Positions 35,001 through 42,271 of a stretch of 64,000 nt of DNA are shown here, in pieces; positions within the stretch are counted from its first letter, which is position 1; every line of letters begins with the position of its first letter. Location: NCBI GenBank assembly GCA_016721735.1, contig JADKHM010000002.1, positions 457,358 to 521,357 on the forward strand, written 5' to 3'. Both the position numbers and the translations under genes were made by a program. The notes below the pieces were generated by a model. It made no database searches, was not told the origin of the DNA, and saw only the letters and a list, made by a program, of their open reading frames with translations. The stretch comes from Flavobacterium sp. Lineage in GTDB: Bacteria > Bacteroidota > Bacteroidia > Flavobacteriales > Flavobacteriaceae.

Positions 35001-35254
35001 AATCCGCAAGCTGGGTAAAATGGAGAGAATTAACACTTTCCTACCTATTCAAATTTAAAGAAGATCAAATGTTAGGATTTGAAAGTGTTTCCCTTTCTGC
35101 AACAGGAAGAAACTTATGGTTATGGACCGAAGACAAGACTTTAGGCCAAGACCCTGAGTCTAATCTTACTGGTAACTCTAACGGACGTGGATTGCAATAC
35201 TTTAACAATCCAAATTCTCAGTCTTTAATCTTTACTATAAACCTAAAATTCTAA
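32027..35254 (+). CDS. SusC/RagA-family TonB-linked outer-membrane transporter
   Basis: This 1075-aa protein has a signal peptide (LLLMLIAQLTFAQ), then a CarboxypepD_reg-like beta-sandwich (about 25-105; VSGTVTDQSGLPIPGVNVLV). The TonB plug (about 110-230, with IQIRGQNSITGSTQPLFVID) and a 22-strand-type barrel ending LIFTINLKF follow. It imports a nutrient ligand with energy from TonB-ExbBD, using the SusD lid encoded three bases downstream. No glycosidase, sulfatase, peptidase, sigma or anti-sigma gene is next to it, so the substrate cannot be read from context. The barrel is serine/asparagine-rich. Confidence 0.95.
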   Translation: MKLKPNQILTLLLMLIAQLTFAQEIAVSGTVTDQSGLPIPGVNVLVKGSTNGTQTDFDGNFKISAKQGETLVFTYLGMKSQESKATGKMNIKMSDDAVELEGVVVNALGIELKKNQVASSYSRVKGTAIAASGETSVLKGLSGKSSGISIVSNSGDPGSGAYIQIRGQNSITGSTQPLFVIDGIPVSNDEIGTSANQVDGVGQQSRLNDINPNDIESVQILKGVSAAALWGYRASNGVVLIKTKKGKKGKISVDINSSVSFDQVNVKMDLQDRFGQGSGGAWIKNNSNSWGDKISDRSGAADTFVTTGAYFVSNSGNVIYPIAAGGKNSRVSFEDSNMDSVIGKGFLLDNHVGISGGGENTNFYLGIGSSKQDGIIQNSTYERNSVDFSSESKIGEKTTFKSKFGYSAVNSNRIQQGSNTSGLMLGLYRSPADFDNSDYIGTHYDASGVPSFNSHRAYRQDVGTFDGDLSPGYNNPLWTTDVQLNPNRVDRYIAGFELKHEYTSWFTLLGRVGLDGYSDKRISMFPKNSVENAGNGSAREDVTDFFQYNVDIMALGDLKLSSSIDLNYLIGFNTAETKYDQRGGTYKNFLIDSDSFSYDNAVIADKTTFLDRTYSKLNAFNFSAAFDYKDYLFLTLGGRLETSSTYDPNLLAYFYPSVELGYLFSKQMQSNILTNGKLRLTYGQVASIPQPYLSSTYLNSATATEGWGGAFDAGSYNGSFQRSGRQGSADIKPEIKTEIEVGTDLEFFSRFKLNATYYTNETKNLLVEVPLNPSSTFDSKYGNSATIQNKGFEFEFDANLLSSKSAIKWSVFGNWSTNKNEVTQLEGTNSLFLNGFEGSSSRAVLGQPLGVLWGGSFDQDANGNLILDANGFPTVANAEGVIGDPNPDWRGGIGTSIGFKNFTLSTLFDCSMGGDLWDGTNGVLDQFGRTWETANEVTLSAPTTNAAGDVFPAGTIVRGNIRDFGAGPVLLDQAWYQGLGGGFGPVASQFIKSASWVKWRELTLSYLFKFKEDQMLGFESVSLSATGRNLWLWTEDKTLGQDPESNLTGNSNGRGLQYFNNPNSQSLIFTINLKF

Positions 35255-35257
35255 AAC

Positions 35258-36733
35258 ATGAAAAATATATTTCTTAAAATTGTTATTCCTTGTTTAGTAT
35301 TGACATTTACATTTAGTTGCACAAGCTACGTAGATGACTCAAACATAGATCCAGATCTACTAACAGATTCTGATGCAACAAACTTATTTCAAGGTGTTTT
35401 ATTGGCAGACCAGTTCTTTCAAACCTCTGCAAATGCAAGATCTGCAATGATTTGGCTAAATCAAGCAAATGGCGAAAATCGTCAATACACTATTCTAAAT
35501 AATTGGAACAATTCCGTTGCCTCTGAATTTGATGACAATTGGAGTTTTGCCTATGTGAACTGCATTTCACAATCAAAAATTGCACAAGCAAAGGCTGATC
35601 TCGAAGTAAATCCAAACTTGAAAGGTGCGATGCAAGTAATTGAAGCACATTGTATGGGAACGGTAACTTCACTTTGGGGAGATGCTCCTTATAGCGAACT
35701 AGATATTAGCGGAAACAATCCTACGCCAGTATATGACTCTCAAGCAAGTATCTATGCGCAAATGCAAACGTTACTAGATGATGCAATAGCAAATCTTAGT
35801 GCAACAATTGGTGCTGGAATTCCAGGAGGCAAAGATCTTTATTATGCTGGAGATACAAGTAAGTGGATAAAATTAGCCTATTCCCTAAAAGCACGCTTTT
35901 ACCTGCATGTAAAAGATTATCCAAATGCAAAACTATATGCTGCTCAAGGAATCGATAACGCAGATGACGACATGAAAGCTCAATTTGGCAATTCTTATTT
36001 ACAAAGTTTCAATCCTTTCTACTCCTTTTTAGTGTACGACAGAGATGACTATATGTCTGGCGATGGTTATGCTGCTCGACTTTTAGACCCATCAGCTGCT
36101 CTTTATAGAGGGAATGCAAAAACAGATGAGGCTGCACGATATGCTTATACCTATAATGAGGAATATTTTTCGCCTTATTCTCTGAATATTTATGGCGGGG
36201 ACTACGGTGGAACTAGTGGAAAATTCGGAAGTGATTCTCCAATCCCAATGGTCACCTATGGAGAAATGCTTCTTATCATTGCAGAAGTTGATGCCAGAGA
36301 TAATTTTTCCGCTGGCTTAGCTTCATATAATAACTATAGAGCATTATTGAATTCTGCCTATTCAATTGGTGTTAATAACGATGGATACGATAGCGATGGC
36401 GATCCTAAAACTGACAATTCTGAAAGCTATCTTTATGATGCTTATGATGCTTCAGATTTTTCAGCCGGAGGAATGGAAAACGCTACTTCTTCACTAACAG
36501 ACCAAGGCGCATTATTGCGGGAAATTTTTGAAGAAAGATATATCTATTTTATGGGTACTTTTGAATGCTTTAATGACTTTGGGCGATCTGATAATGCTGC
36601 AGAAATCCAATTAAAATCTGGAAATCCTGGAAGCCCACAACGTTTCTTATATCCGCAATCGGAGATTAATGCCAACCCAAACACACCAAGTCCGATTCCA
36701 TCAATAACTACAAAAACGCCAATACATTTGTAA
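35258..36733 (+). CDS. SusD/RagB-family surface lipoprotein
   Basis: This 491-aa protein has a lipoprotein signal (VLTFTFSC, lipid-bearing Cys21). TPR-like helices typical of SusD follow (FQTSANARSAMIWLNQANGE, WGDAPYSELDI, KLAYSLKARFYLHVKDYPNA). Near the end are the family signatures REIFEERYIYFMGTFECFND and YPQSEINANPN. It forms the ligand-binding lid over the SusC barrel encoded just upstream. The last ten residues (SITTKTPIHL) are a little unusual, but the frame is consistent with the family ending. A strong terminator follows at 36758-36787. Confidence 0.94.
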   Translation: MKNIFLKIVIPCLVLTFTFSCTSYVDDSNIDPDLLTDSDATNLFQGVLLADQFFQTSANARSAMIWLNQANGENRQYTILNNWNNSVASEFDDNWSFAYVNCISQSKIAQAKADLEVNPNLKGAMQVIEAHCMGTVTSLWGDAPYSELDISGNNPTPVYDSQASIYAQMQTLLDDAIANLSATIGAGIPGGKDLYYAGDTSKWIKLAYSLKARFYLHVKDYPNAKLYAAQGIDNADDDMKAQFGNSYLQSFNPFYSFLVYDRDDYMSGDGYAARLLDPSAALYRGNAKTDEAARYAYTYNEEYFSPYSLNIYGGDYGGTSGKFGSDSPIPMVTYGEMLLIIAEVDARDNFSAGLASYNNYRALLNSAYSIGVNNDGYDSDGDPKTDNSESYLYDAYDASDFSAGGMENATSSLTDQGALLREIFEERYIYFMGTFECFNDFGRSDNAAEIQLKSGNPGSPQRFLYPQSEINANPNTPSPIPSITTKTPIHL

Positions 36734-36757
36734 AATATTGATAGCTATTATTAATTT

Positions 36758-36787
36758 AAACCATCCCACAATCGGGATGGTTTTTTT
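36758..36787 (+). terminator. Rho-independent terminator of susC-susD
   Basis: Ten-bp perfect arms AAACCATCCC (36758-36767) and GGGATGGTTT (36774-36783) enclose a six-base loop and are followed by more T. It starts 24 bases after the susD-like stop codon, and the T-run merges with the next promoter. Confidence 0.9.
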
Positions 36788-36788
36788 A

Positions 36789-36796
36789 TATCTTTG
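36789..36796 (+). promoter_or_regulatory. -7 promoter element of the rlmB-like gene, only four bases before the ATG
   Basis: TATCTTTG matches TAnnTTTG and ends at 36796, with the ATG at 36801. A start site a few bases downstream would make the mRNA leaderless or nearly so. It directly abuts the T-run of the preceding terminator. Confidence 0.55.
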
Positions 36797-36800
36797 CGCC

Positions 36801-37535
36801 ATGGAAAAAGAACACCTTATCTTCGGAATACGAGCAATTATAGAAGCCATTCAATCAGGAAAAGAAGTGGATAAAGTCTTTATTCAAAAGGAAATTTCAG
36901 GTGAATTGATGAAAGATTTGATGAAAGTCATGAAACGCGCTAACATCAATTTCTCCTACGTTCCAGTCGAAAAACTCAACCGATTGACACCAAATAATCA
37001 CCAAGGAGCTGTGGCAAGCATCTCTCCAATTGGCTTTATTGATTTAGAAGATTTGGTCGAAGCAACCATTGCGTCAGGTAGAACACCACTGTTTCTAATT
37101 CTTGATCAAATATCAGATGCGCGAAATTTTGGTGCCATCATTAGAACTGCAGAATGTACGGGCGTTGATGGCATCATCGTACAAAAAGCAGGTTCTGCAC
37201 CAGTCAATGGCGACACAGTAAAAACCTCCGCAGGTGCTGTCTTCAATGTGCCGATTTGCAAAGTAGAACATATTAAAGACGCCATCTTTTACCTTCAAGG
37301 ATCTGGAATAAAAACTGTCGCAGCTACAGAAAAAACAGAGCAAAATCTATATGATGTAACACTAAACGAAGGCGTGGCAATTATCATGGGAAGCGAAGAT
37401 CGCGGCATCAATCCTTCTGTATTGAAAATCGTAGATGAAAAAGCCAAATTGCCTATGTTCGGCAGCATTGGTTCATTGAATGTATCTGTGGCTTGTGGTG
37501 CTTTTCTTTACGAAGCAGTGCGACAAAGAAACTAA
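36801..37535 (+). CDS. rlmB: 23S rRNA (guanosine-2'-O-)-methyltransferase, RlmB/TrmH family
   Basis: I start it at the ATG at 36801 (MEKEHLIFGIRAIIEAI), not at the longer in-frame ATG at 36738, which would read through the terminator. The 244-aa protein has an N-terminal L30e-like substrate-binding domain (to about residue 75). A SPOUT knotted methyltransferase domain follows with motif 1 (SDARNFGAIIRTAE, residues 105-118), motif 2 (AIIMGSEDRGINP) and motif 3 (GSIGSLNVSVACGAFLYEA). It uses S-adenosylmethionine to methylate a ribose, probably G2251 in the 23S P-loop. Family is certain; the exact site is inferred. It ends in a 4-base convergent overlap with the rhomboid gene. Confidence 0.9.
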   Translation: MEKEHLIFGIRAIIEAIQSGKEVDKVFIQKEISGELMKDLMKVMKRANINFSYVPVEKLNRLTPNNHQGAVASISPIGFIDLEDLVEATIASGRTPLFLILDQISDARNFGAIIRTAECTGVDGIIVQKAGSAPVNGDTVKTSAGAVFNVPICKVEHIKDAIFYLQGSGIKTVAATEKTEQNLYDVTLNEGVAIIMGSEDRGINPSVLKIVDEKAKLPMFGSIGSLNVSVACGAFLYEAVRQRN

Positions 37536-38314
37536 GGCGTATTTTTCTTTATAATAATGTATTTGTTTTCAACGGCGTCATAAACAACGTCGTACTCGGA
37601 GGTCGTAGCATGCATATTAACTGGCAATTCTTCTATAATTTCAGGTGTGGGTAGATTGACAAAATTACCATGCTCGTCAAAGCGTTGCATAAACTTATCT
37701 TCTGTCGGATCGTAGTCAGGACGTTGCCAATCATAGCGAATCAGTTTCTTATACTCTGGAGTTTTAAATGAAACCGCAAAGGCAAATCCCGTAATCAATC
37801 CAGCTAAATGCCCTTCCCAAGAAATACCTTCTTTCACATTGGGAAAAATATACCAGACCAAACTTCCGTAGACCATCACCACCATTAATGACAACGCCAC
37901 TAAACGATAGTATTTGGTCCGGATTCCTTTAAAAAATATAAAGCTAACAAGTACATACACCAATCCGCTTGCCCCTATGTGATAGGATTCTCTGCCAATC
38001 ACCCATGTAATTAGACCCGTTAACAACAAGCCGAATCCCAAAACGGAAAAAGTCTGCTCCCGATAAAAAAAGCGCAAAGCCGCAATCAGAATTAACAACG
38101 GAATAGAGTTATTATAAAGATGCTCGATATTGCCATGTATAAATGGAGAAAAGAAAATACCTCGAATGCCTTTGAGTGTTCTTGGGTAAATTCCGAATGT
38201 CTCAAGATCAATCTGAAAACGAATGCCCCACCAAAACACCACCCACAAAACCAATACGGAGAGAAATGGAATAACAATAACTGAAGGTGAAAATTTAAAA
38301 TGATGGTCTTCCAT
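37532..38314 (-). CDS. Rhomboid-family intramembrane serine protease
   Basis: This 260-aa membrane protein has about six membrane spans and the rhomboid catalytic pair. Ser116 sits in the GxSG motif (HIGASGLVYV) and His169 in WEGHLAGLITG; His65 in the loop HGNIEHLYNN is the conserved helper. It should cleave transmembrane substrates within the bilayer. About 75 residues of soluble C-terminal tail follow the last span (RYDWQRPDYDPTEDKFMQRF). The gene faces rlmB, overlapping its end by four bases, and its leader consists of a four-unit GTTGTCR heptad repeat. Confidence 0.92.
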   Translation of the reverse strand: MEDHHFKFSPSVIVIPFLSVLVLWVVFWWGIRFQIDLETFGIYPRTLKGIRGIFFSPFIHGNIEHLYNNSIPLLILIAALRFFYREQTFSVLGFGLLLTGLITWVIGRESYHIGASGLVYVLVSFIFFKGIRTKYYRLVALSLMVVMVYGSLVWYIFPNVKEGISWEGHLAGLITGFAFAVSFKTPEYKKLIRYDWQRPDYDPTEDKFMQRFDEHGNFVNLPTPEIIEELPVNMHATTSEYDVVYDAVENKYIIIKKNTP

Positions 38315-38320
38315 GAATGT

Positions 38321-38348
38321 GTTGTCGGTTATCGGTTGTCGGTTGTCA
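38321..38348 (-). repeat. Heptad repeat (GTTGTCG)4 in the leader of the rhomboid gene
   Basis: Four in-register heptads (GTTGTCG, GTTATCG, GTTGTCG, GTTGTCA) begin six bases before the rhomboid ATG at 38314. In mRNA sense they read TGACAAC, CGACAAC, CGATAAC, CGACAAC, directly before the start codon. Confidence 0.75.
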
Positions 38349-38415
38349 AAAATGTGTCCAAAAGCAAGTTCGTGCTATTTTGTCAGTTTTGCGAAAATGT
38401 CATTTAAAAACAACT

Positions 38416-38522
38416 GCCCTAGCCCAGATGGGAACAGCATCCTTTTGCGCCAGCGCTTTGTTTCATCGGTACGCTTCGTTGCCTTGCGCAAAAGATACCG
38501 TGGACAGCTGGAAAAAGCTCCT
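38416..38522. repeat. Dispersed palindromic repeat element, copy 2
   Basis: It begins GCCCTAGCCCAGATGGGAA and ends near GAAAAAGCTCC, matching the outer parts of the element at 12534-12673. The central inverted repeat is different: CTTTTGCGC (38442-38450) pairs with GCGCAAAAG (38486-38494). It occupies much of the 240-base gap between the divergent rhomboid and rarA genes. No gene is seen in it. Confidence 0.75.
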
Positions 38523-38554
38523 AAAAATTAATTTAAAAACAGTATTTTTACCGC

Positions 38555-39832
38555 ATGGAAGCACCCTTAGCAGAACGCATTCGTCCGCAAAAACTGGAAG
38601 ACTATATTAGCCAGCTGCATTTGGTCGGGCCTAATGGTTCCCTGACCTTGCAGATTGAAAAAGGCATCATTCCTTCTTTGATTTTTTGGGGTTCACCTGG
38701 AACTGGAAAGACGACGCTTGCCCAGATTATTGCCCAAGAATCGAAGCGGCCTTTTTATGTCTTAAGTGCAATCAATTCTGGTGTAAAAGACATTCGTGAT
38801 GTGATTGAAAAGGCAAAACAAAGTGGTGGCATGTTTACCGCGAAGAACCCGATTTTGTTTATTGATGAAATTCATCGCTTTAGCAAATCGCAACAAGATT
38901 CGTTATTAGCTGCGGTTGAAAAAGGTTGGATTACCTTGATTGGCGCTACAACGGAAAATCCAAGTTTTGAAGTAATTCCCGCGTTACTGTCGCGTTGTCA
39001 GGTATATGTATTGAATCCGTTTACGAAATCGGATTTAGAACTTTTGCTTGAGCGTGCGATGACCACCGATGCGATTTTAAAGACAAGAAAAATTAAATTA
39101 AAGGAAACAGAAGCGCTGTTGCGACTTTCTGGCGGCGATGGACGTAAACTATTAAATATTTTCGAATTGGTCGTAAACGCATCGAATGAAAGCGAAATTT
39201 TAATCACCAATGAGCGCGTTTTGCAAATCGTACAGCAAAATACGGTTTTGTATGATAAGACTGGTGAGCAACATTACGATATCGTTTCGGCTTTTATTAA
39301 ATCGATTCGGGGCAGCGATCCGAACGCAGCAGTCTATTGGTTAGCAAGGATGATTGAAGGCGGCGAAGATGTTAAATTTATTGCGCGTCGGATGTTAATT
39401 CTGTCTAGCGAAGATATCGGTAATGCCAATCCAACGGCGTTTATTATGGCGAACAATACATTCCAAGCTGTTTCGACTATTGGTTATCCTGAAAGCCGCA
39501 TTATTTTGAGTCAATGTGCGATTTACTTAGCAACCTCACCAAAAAGCAACGCTTCTTATATGGCGATTACCCATGCGCAACAAATGGTAAAAGAAACTGG
39601 AGATTTGCCCGTACCTATCCCGTTGCGCAATGCACCCACCAAGTTGATGAAAGAATTGGGTTATGGTGATGACTATAAATACTCGCATAATTTTGCCAAT
39701 AATTTTGCAGAACAAGAATTTCTGCCAGAGGCGATTTCGAAAACTGCTTTTTACGAACCTGGAAATAACAGTCGCGAAAACGGAACGAGGGAATTCCTAA
39801 AAAACCGTTGGAAAGACAAGTATGGCTATTGA
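38555..39832 (+). CDS. rarA: Replication-associated recombination protein A (AAA+ ATPase)
   Basis: This 425-aa protein of the RarA/MgsA/WRNIP1 family has an N-terminal signature PLAERIRPQKLEDYI, Walker A at residues 46-53 (GSPGTGKT), Walker B near 101-105 (LFIDEIHRFS) and sensor 1 at TTENPSFEV. The C-terminal tetramerisation domain is recognised by YDIVSAFIKSIRGSDPNAAV and RRMLILSSEDIGNANP. It acts at stalled forks and gaps. It stands alone between the repeat element upstream and the convergent unknown gene downstream. Confidence 0.96.
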   Translation: MEAPLAERIRPQKLEDYISQLHLVGPNGSLTLQIEKGIIPSLIFWGSPGTGKTTLAQIIAQESKRPFYVLSAINSGVKDIRDVIEKAKQSGGMFTAKNPILFIDEIHRFSKSQQDSLLAAVEKGWITLIGATTENPSFEVIPALLSRCQVYVLNPFTKSDLELLLERAMTTDAILKTRKIKLKETEALLRLSGGDGRKLLNIFELVVNASNESEILITNERVLQIVQQNTVLYDKTGEQHYDIVSAFIKSIRGSDPNAAVYWLARMIEGGEDVKFIARRMLILSSEDIGNANPTAFIMANNTFQAVSTIGYPESRIILSQCAIYLATSPKSNASYMAITHAQQMVKETGDLPVPIPLRNAPTKLMKELGYGDDYKYSHNFANNFAEQEFLPEAISKTAFYEPGNNSRENGTREFLKNRWKDKYGY

Positions 39833-39846
39833 TGAAAGGATGGTCG

Positions 39847-39867
39847 GTTGTAAGTTGTCGGTTATCG
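39847..39867. repeat. Heptad repeat, three units, in the rarA/unknown gene convergent gap
   Basis: Units GTTGTAA, GTTGTCG, GTTATCG lie in the 42-base gap between the ends of rarA and the 241-aa gene. This is the one copy not placed in front of a start codon. Confidence 0.6.
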
Positions 39868-39874
39868 TTTTTGT

Positions 39875-40600
39875 CTAAAACTTGACGTTGATTTTCTCCG
39901 AAATCAATTTTTCCTCTTCGTAGTATTCGAAAAACCACTGATCGTCTTTAAGAAGTAAAACACCTTGACTATTCCCTTTTACTGCTGAAAAAGTATTTGG
40001 ATTAGACGTTTTGAATATTTTCATTACCACTTTTGGAATCGAATCTACCAATTGAAATCCATTGGCAATTGGCTGCGCATATAGCACTTCCACTTTTTCA
40101 TCAAAAGTTTCAGTTCGAATAACAGTATTGTTTGTTGACTCTTCCTTTTTTTGAATTTGACCATTGTTGGGTTCCGGACTATAATGGTACTGCAAAGTGT
40201 CAAAAGATTGAAAAGCGGCACGTAAGGCTTGTGTGTAGGCAACTTTGTACTCTTTTTCTTTACTTGCCCCGATGATGGATTCGTAAACCATATTTTTTCT
40301 GCAATCTTTTAGGATGACTTGCAATTTTGTTCGGGTGAAATTCCCTGTGCTGATGACATCTGCATACAATTTGTCACAATTTGAATTGATGATGCCTGCA
40401 GGTAATTCTTCCGTATCGAAAAAGGACGTGAAACCGTATTTTTCCAGCAATAGTTTGGTGAGTGTGTTGAGTCGATATTGATCTTTTTCCTTTAGGAAGT
40501 TGAACTGCGCAGGCACGATCACATATTTGTATTGATTGATTGTCGTTTGTCCAATCGCCACATTGACGCACAATAGGAGTAAGACGAAATATTTTTTCAT
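39875..40600 (-). CDS. Unknown exported protein, Flavobacteriia-type
   Basis: I do not recognise a family. The 241-aa product has a clear signal peptide (MKKYFVLLLLCVNVAIG, cleaved before QTT). An alpha/beta-looking N-terminal part (YKYVIVPAQFNFLKEKDQY, LLEKYGFTSFFDTEELP), a Lys/Glu/Asn linker near residues 145-165 and a beta-rich C-terminus (NGFQLVDSIPKVVMKIFKTS) follow. A periplasmic or envelope location is likely. Its start is directly after the stop of the HAD phosphatase gene, so the two are probably translated together, in an operon led by radC. Position beside radC gives no function by itself. Confidence 0.75.
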   Translation of the reverse strand: MKKYFVLLLLCVNVAIGQTTINQYKYVIVPAQFNFLKEKDQYRLNTLTKLLLEKYGFTSFFDTEELPAGIINSNCDKLYADVISTGNFTRTKLQVILKDCRKNMVYESIIGASKEKEYKVAYTQALRAAFQSFDTLQYHYSPEPNNGQIQKKEESTNNTVIRTETFDEKVEVLYAQPIANGFQLVDSIPKVVMKIFKTSNPNTFSAVKGNSQGVLLLKDDQWFFEYYEEEKLISEKINVKF

Positions 40601-41329
40601 TTAAAAAATCGATTTTAGTGCTGCTAATGTAGTTATTTGCGGAATGGATTCAGATATTTCTATTCGATTGGGATTGAAAAAAAGTGCCTTGATGCCAAAA
40701 TCGAGGGCGCCGATGACGTCTGCTTCCATTGAATCTCCGATCATAATGCTTTCTGTTTTGGATGCGTTTGCTTTGTCTAGTGCATGCTGAAAAATAATCG
40801 GATTGGGTTTTTTAGCTCCTGCCATTTCAGAATTGGTGATTGTTTTGAAATAGGGTTCTAACTTTGAATTTGCAATTTTTTTGAATTGTACTTCCGCAAA
40901 TCCGTTGGTGATAATATGCAATTCGTAGCGGTCCTTCAAATACGCTAGAACATCGAGTGCATCTTCGAATAAATGATTGAAATCAGGCAAAAATCGAATG
41001 TAATCTTCTGAAATTTGATCAATTTCCGCATCCGAAATCGCAATGTTGATGGCTTCAAACGAATCCTTCAACCTTCGATAGCGCAACTCTTCGTGGGAAA
41101 TCGCATCCACTTGAAATAATTTCCAACAAGCCTGATTGATAGGAACATAATGTTCAATAAAGCGCTTGGTATTAACTTGAGGGAAATCGCTATTAAAAAT
41201 CTTGTCAAATGCCAACACAGAATTCTTATCAAAATCCCATAAGGTGTGATCTAAGTCGAAAAAAATATGTGAAATTTGGTCTTTCAATGTTGTAAATTTA
41301 TCGATGCAAATCTCGTAAAGATTTTTCAT
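40601..41329 (-). CDS. HAD-family hydrolase, YjjG-like pyrimidine nucleotidase
   Basis: The 242-aa product has all four HAD motifs: motif I FFDLDHTLWDFDKN (nucleophile Asp and acid/base Asp), motif II IITNG, motif III lysine in AGAKKPNPIIF and motif IV GDSMEADVIGA. The cap and the Trp-Asp-Phe after motif I resemble YjjG/YfnB 5'-nucleotidases, which remove non-canonical pyrimidine nucleotides (house-cleaning). Superfamily is certain, substrate inferred. It lies 15 bases after radC. A 15-residue lead precedes the motif, and a later start cannot be excluded. Confidence 0.85.
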   Translation of the reverse strand: MKNLYEICIDKFTTLKDQISHIFFDLDHTLWDFDKNSVLAFDKIFNSDFPQVNTKRFIEHYVPINQACWKLFQVDAISHEELRYRRLKDSFEAINIAISDAEIDQISEDYIRFLPDFNHLFEDALDVLAYLKDRYELHIITNGFAEVQFKKIANSKLEPYFKTITNSEMAGAKKPNPIIFQHALDKANASKTESIMIGDSMEADVIGALDFGIKALFFNPNRIEISESIPQITTLAALKSIF

Positions 41330-41344
41330 TTAGATTAGACTATT

Positions 41345-42040
41345 CTATAGAATTCCTTCATCGGAAAATGAAAAATAGCTGGTCTCCGTGATGATGAGAT
41401 GATCGAGAACTTTGATGTCTAATTGTTCGCCAGCAATCTTCAATTTTTGCGTGATTTGTTTGTCGGAATCGCTAGGCTTGAGTGTTCCTGATGGATGGTT
41501 ATGTGTGAGTATGATTCCAACAGCACCATGTGACAAAGCGGTTTTGAACACGAGACGAACATCAACCAATGTACCGGTAATTCCGCCTTTGCTCAACTGA
41601 AACTTCGAGATGATTTTATTGGCATTGTTCAGATAGATAATCCAAAATTCTTCGTGCGCTAGTTCGCCAATGAGTGGCTGCATGACATCAAATACGGCTT
41701 GACTAGAAGTAATTTTGAACAATTCTACCGCTTCTTCCGAGCGTCGTCTTCTGGCTAGTTCCATCGCCGCTTGAATACTGATCGCTTTGGCTTCTCCGAT
41801 TCCTTTGAATTGCAATAATTGATTCATTGTTGCTTTTCCTAGAGCATTCAGATTGTTATCGACGCTTTTTAGAATTCGTTTGCTTAAATCTACGGCAGAT
41901 TCATTTCGACTTCCTGAACCAATTAGAATGGCAATAAGTTCGGCATCGCTGAGTGCAGATTTGCCTTTGAGGAGTAATTTTTCGCGTGGGCGGTCGTCTT
42001 CGGACCAATGGCGAATCGGGAAATAATTGTTTTCAGACAT
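41345..42040 (-). CDS. radC: RadC family protein (JAB/MPN-type)
   Basis: At 231 aa this is of usual RadC length. It has an N-terminal UPF0758 domain (WSEDDRPREKLLLKGKSALS) with a helix-hairpin-helix (LLQFKGIGEAKAISIQAA). The C-terminal JAMM-like metallo-domain carries HNHPSG at 180-185 with a nearby conserved Asp (KPSDSDKQ) and Glu130. The historical DNA-repair role is doubtful; the biochemical function of RadC is not settled. It heads an operon with the HAD hydrolase and the unknown exported protein. Its leader holds five GTTGTCR heptads. Confidence 0.95.
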   Translation of the reverse strand: MSENNYFPIRHWSEDDRPREKLLLKGKSALSDAELIAILIGSGSRNESAVDLSKRILKSVDNNLNALGKATMNQLLQFKGIGEAKAISIQAAMELARRRRSEEAVELFKITSSQAVFDVMQPLIGELAHEEFWIIYLNNANKIISKFQLSKGGITGTLVDVRLVFKTALSHGAVGIILTHNHPSGTLKPSDSDKQITQKLKIAGEQLDIKVLDHLIITETSYFSFSDEGIL

Positions 42041-42060
42041 GTTGTATGGCGTATAAATTA

Positions 42061-42095
42061 GTTGTCGGTTGACAGTTGATTGTTGTCGGTTCCGT
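42061..42095 (-). repeat. Heptad repeat, five units, in the radC leader
   Basis: Five in-register heptads (GTTGTCG, GTTGACA, GTTGATT, GTTGTCG, GTTCCGT) lie 20-55 bases before the radC ATG at 42040. The middle units have drifted, but the phase is kept. The rest of the 231-base gap up to mpl is AT-rich with nothing else recognisable. Confidence 0.65.
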
Positions 42096-42271
42096 AATGG
42101 TAAATATAAAAAAATTTAATTGAAAGTTGAATGCTGTAGGATTTAACAACAAGATAAAAAAACTAACAATCAATGTACTTCATCGATGAAAGCGTTGCAC
42201 ATCAAAGTAGATCTATTTTAAAATGCAGAAGACGTTTTAACTTACAACATACAACCTTTAACATTTTACTC

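Noticed and set aside
36690..36745. Frameshift at the end of the SusD-like gene (alternative ending NNYKNANTFVKY)
   Set aside because: The annotated frame gives a plausible family-like ending (TTKTPI...), so I have no firm reason to call a break.
36738..36800. Longer start for the rlmB-like protein at 36738
   Set aside because: It would put the terminator and promoter inside the coding region, and the added residues (INLNHPTIGMVFLYL) do not belong to the family.
42041..42271. Small RNA or tRNA in the mpl-radC gap
   Set aside because: Apart from the heptad repeat the sequence is AT-rich with no cloverleaf or strong hairpin.
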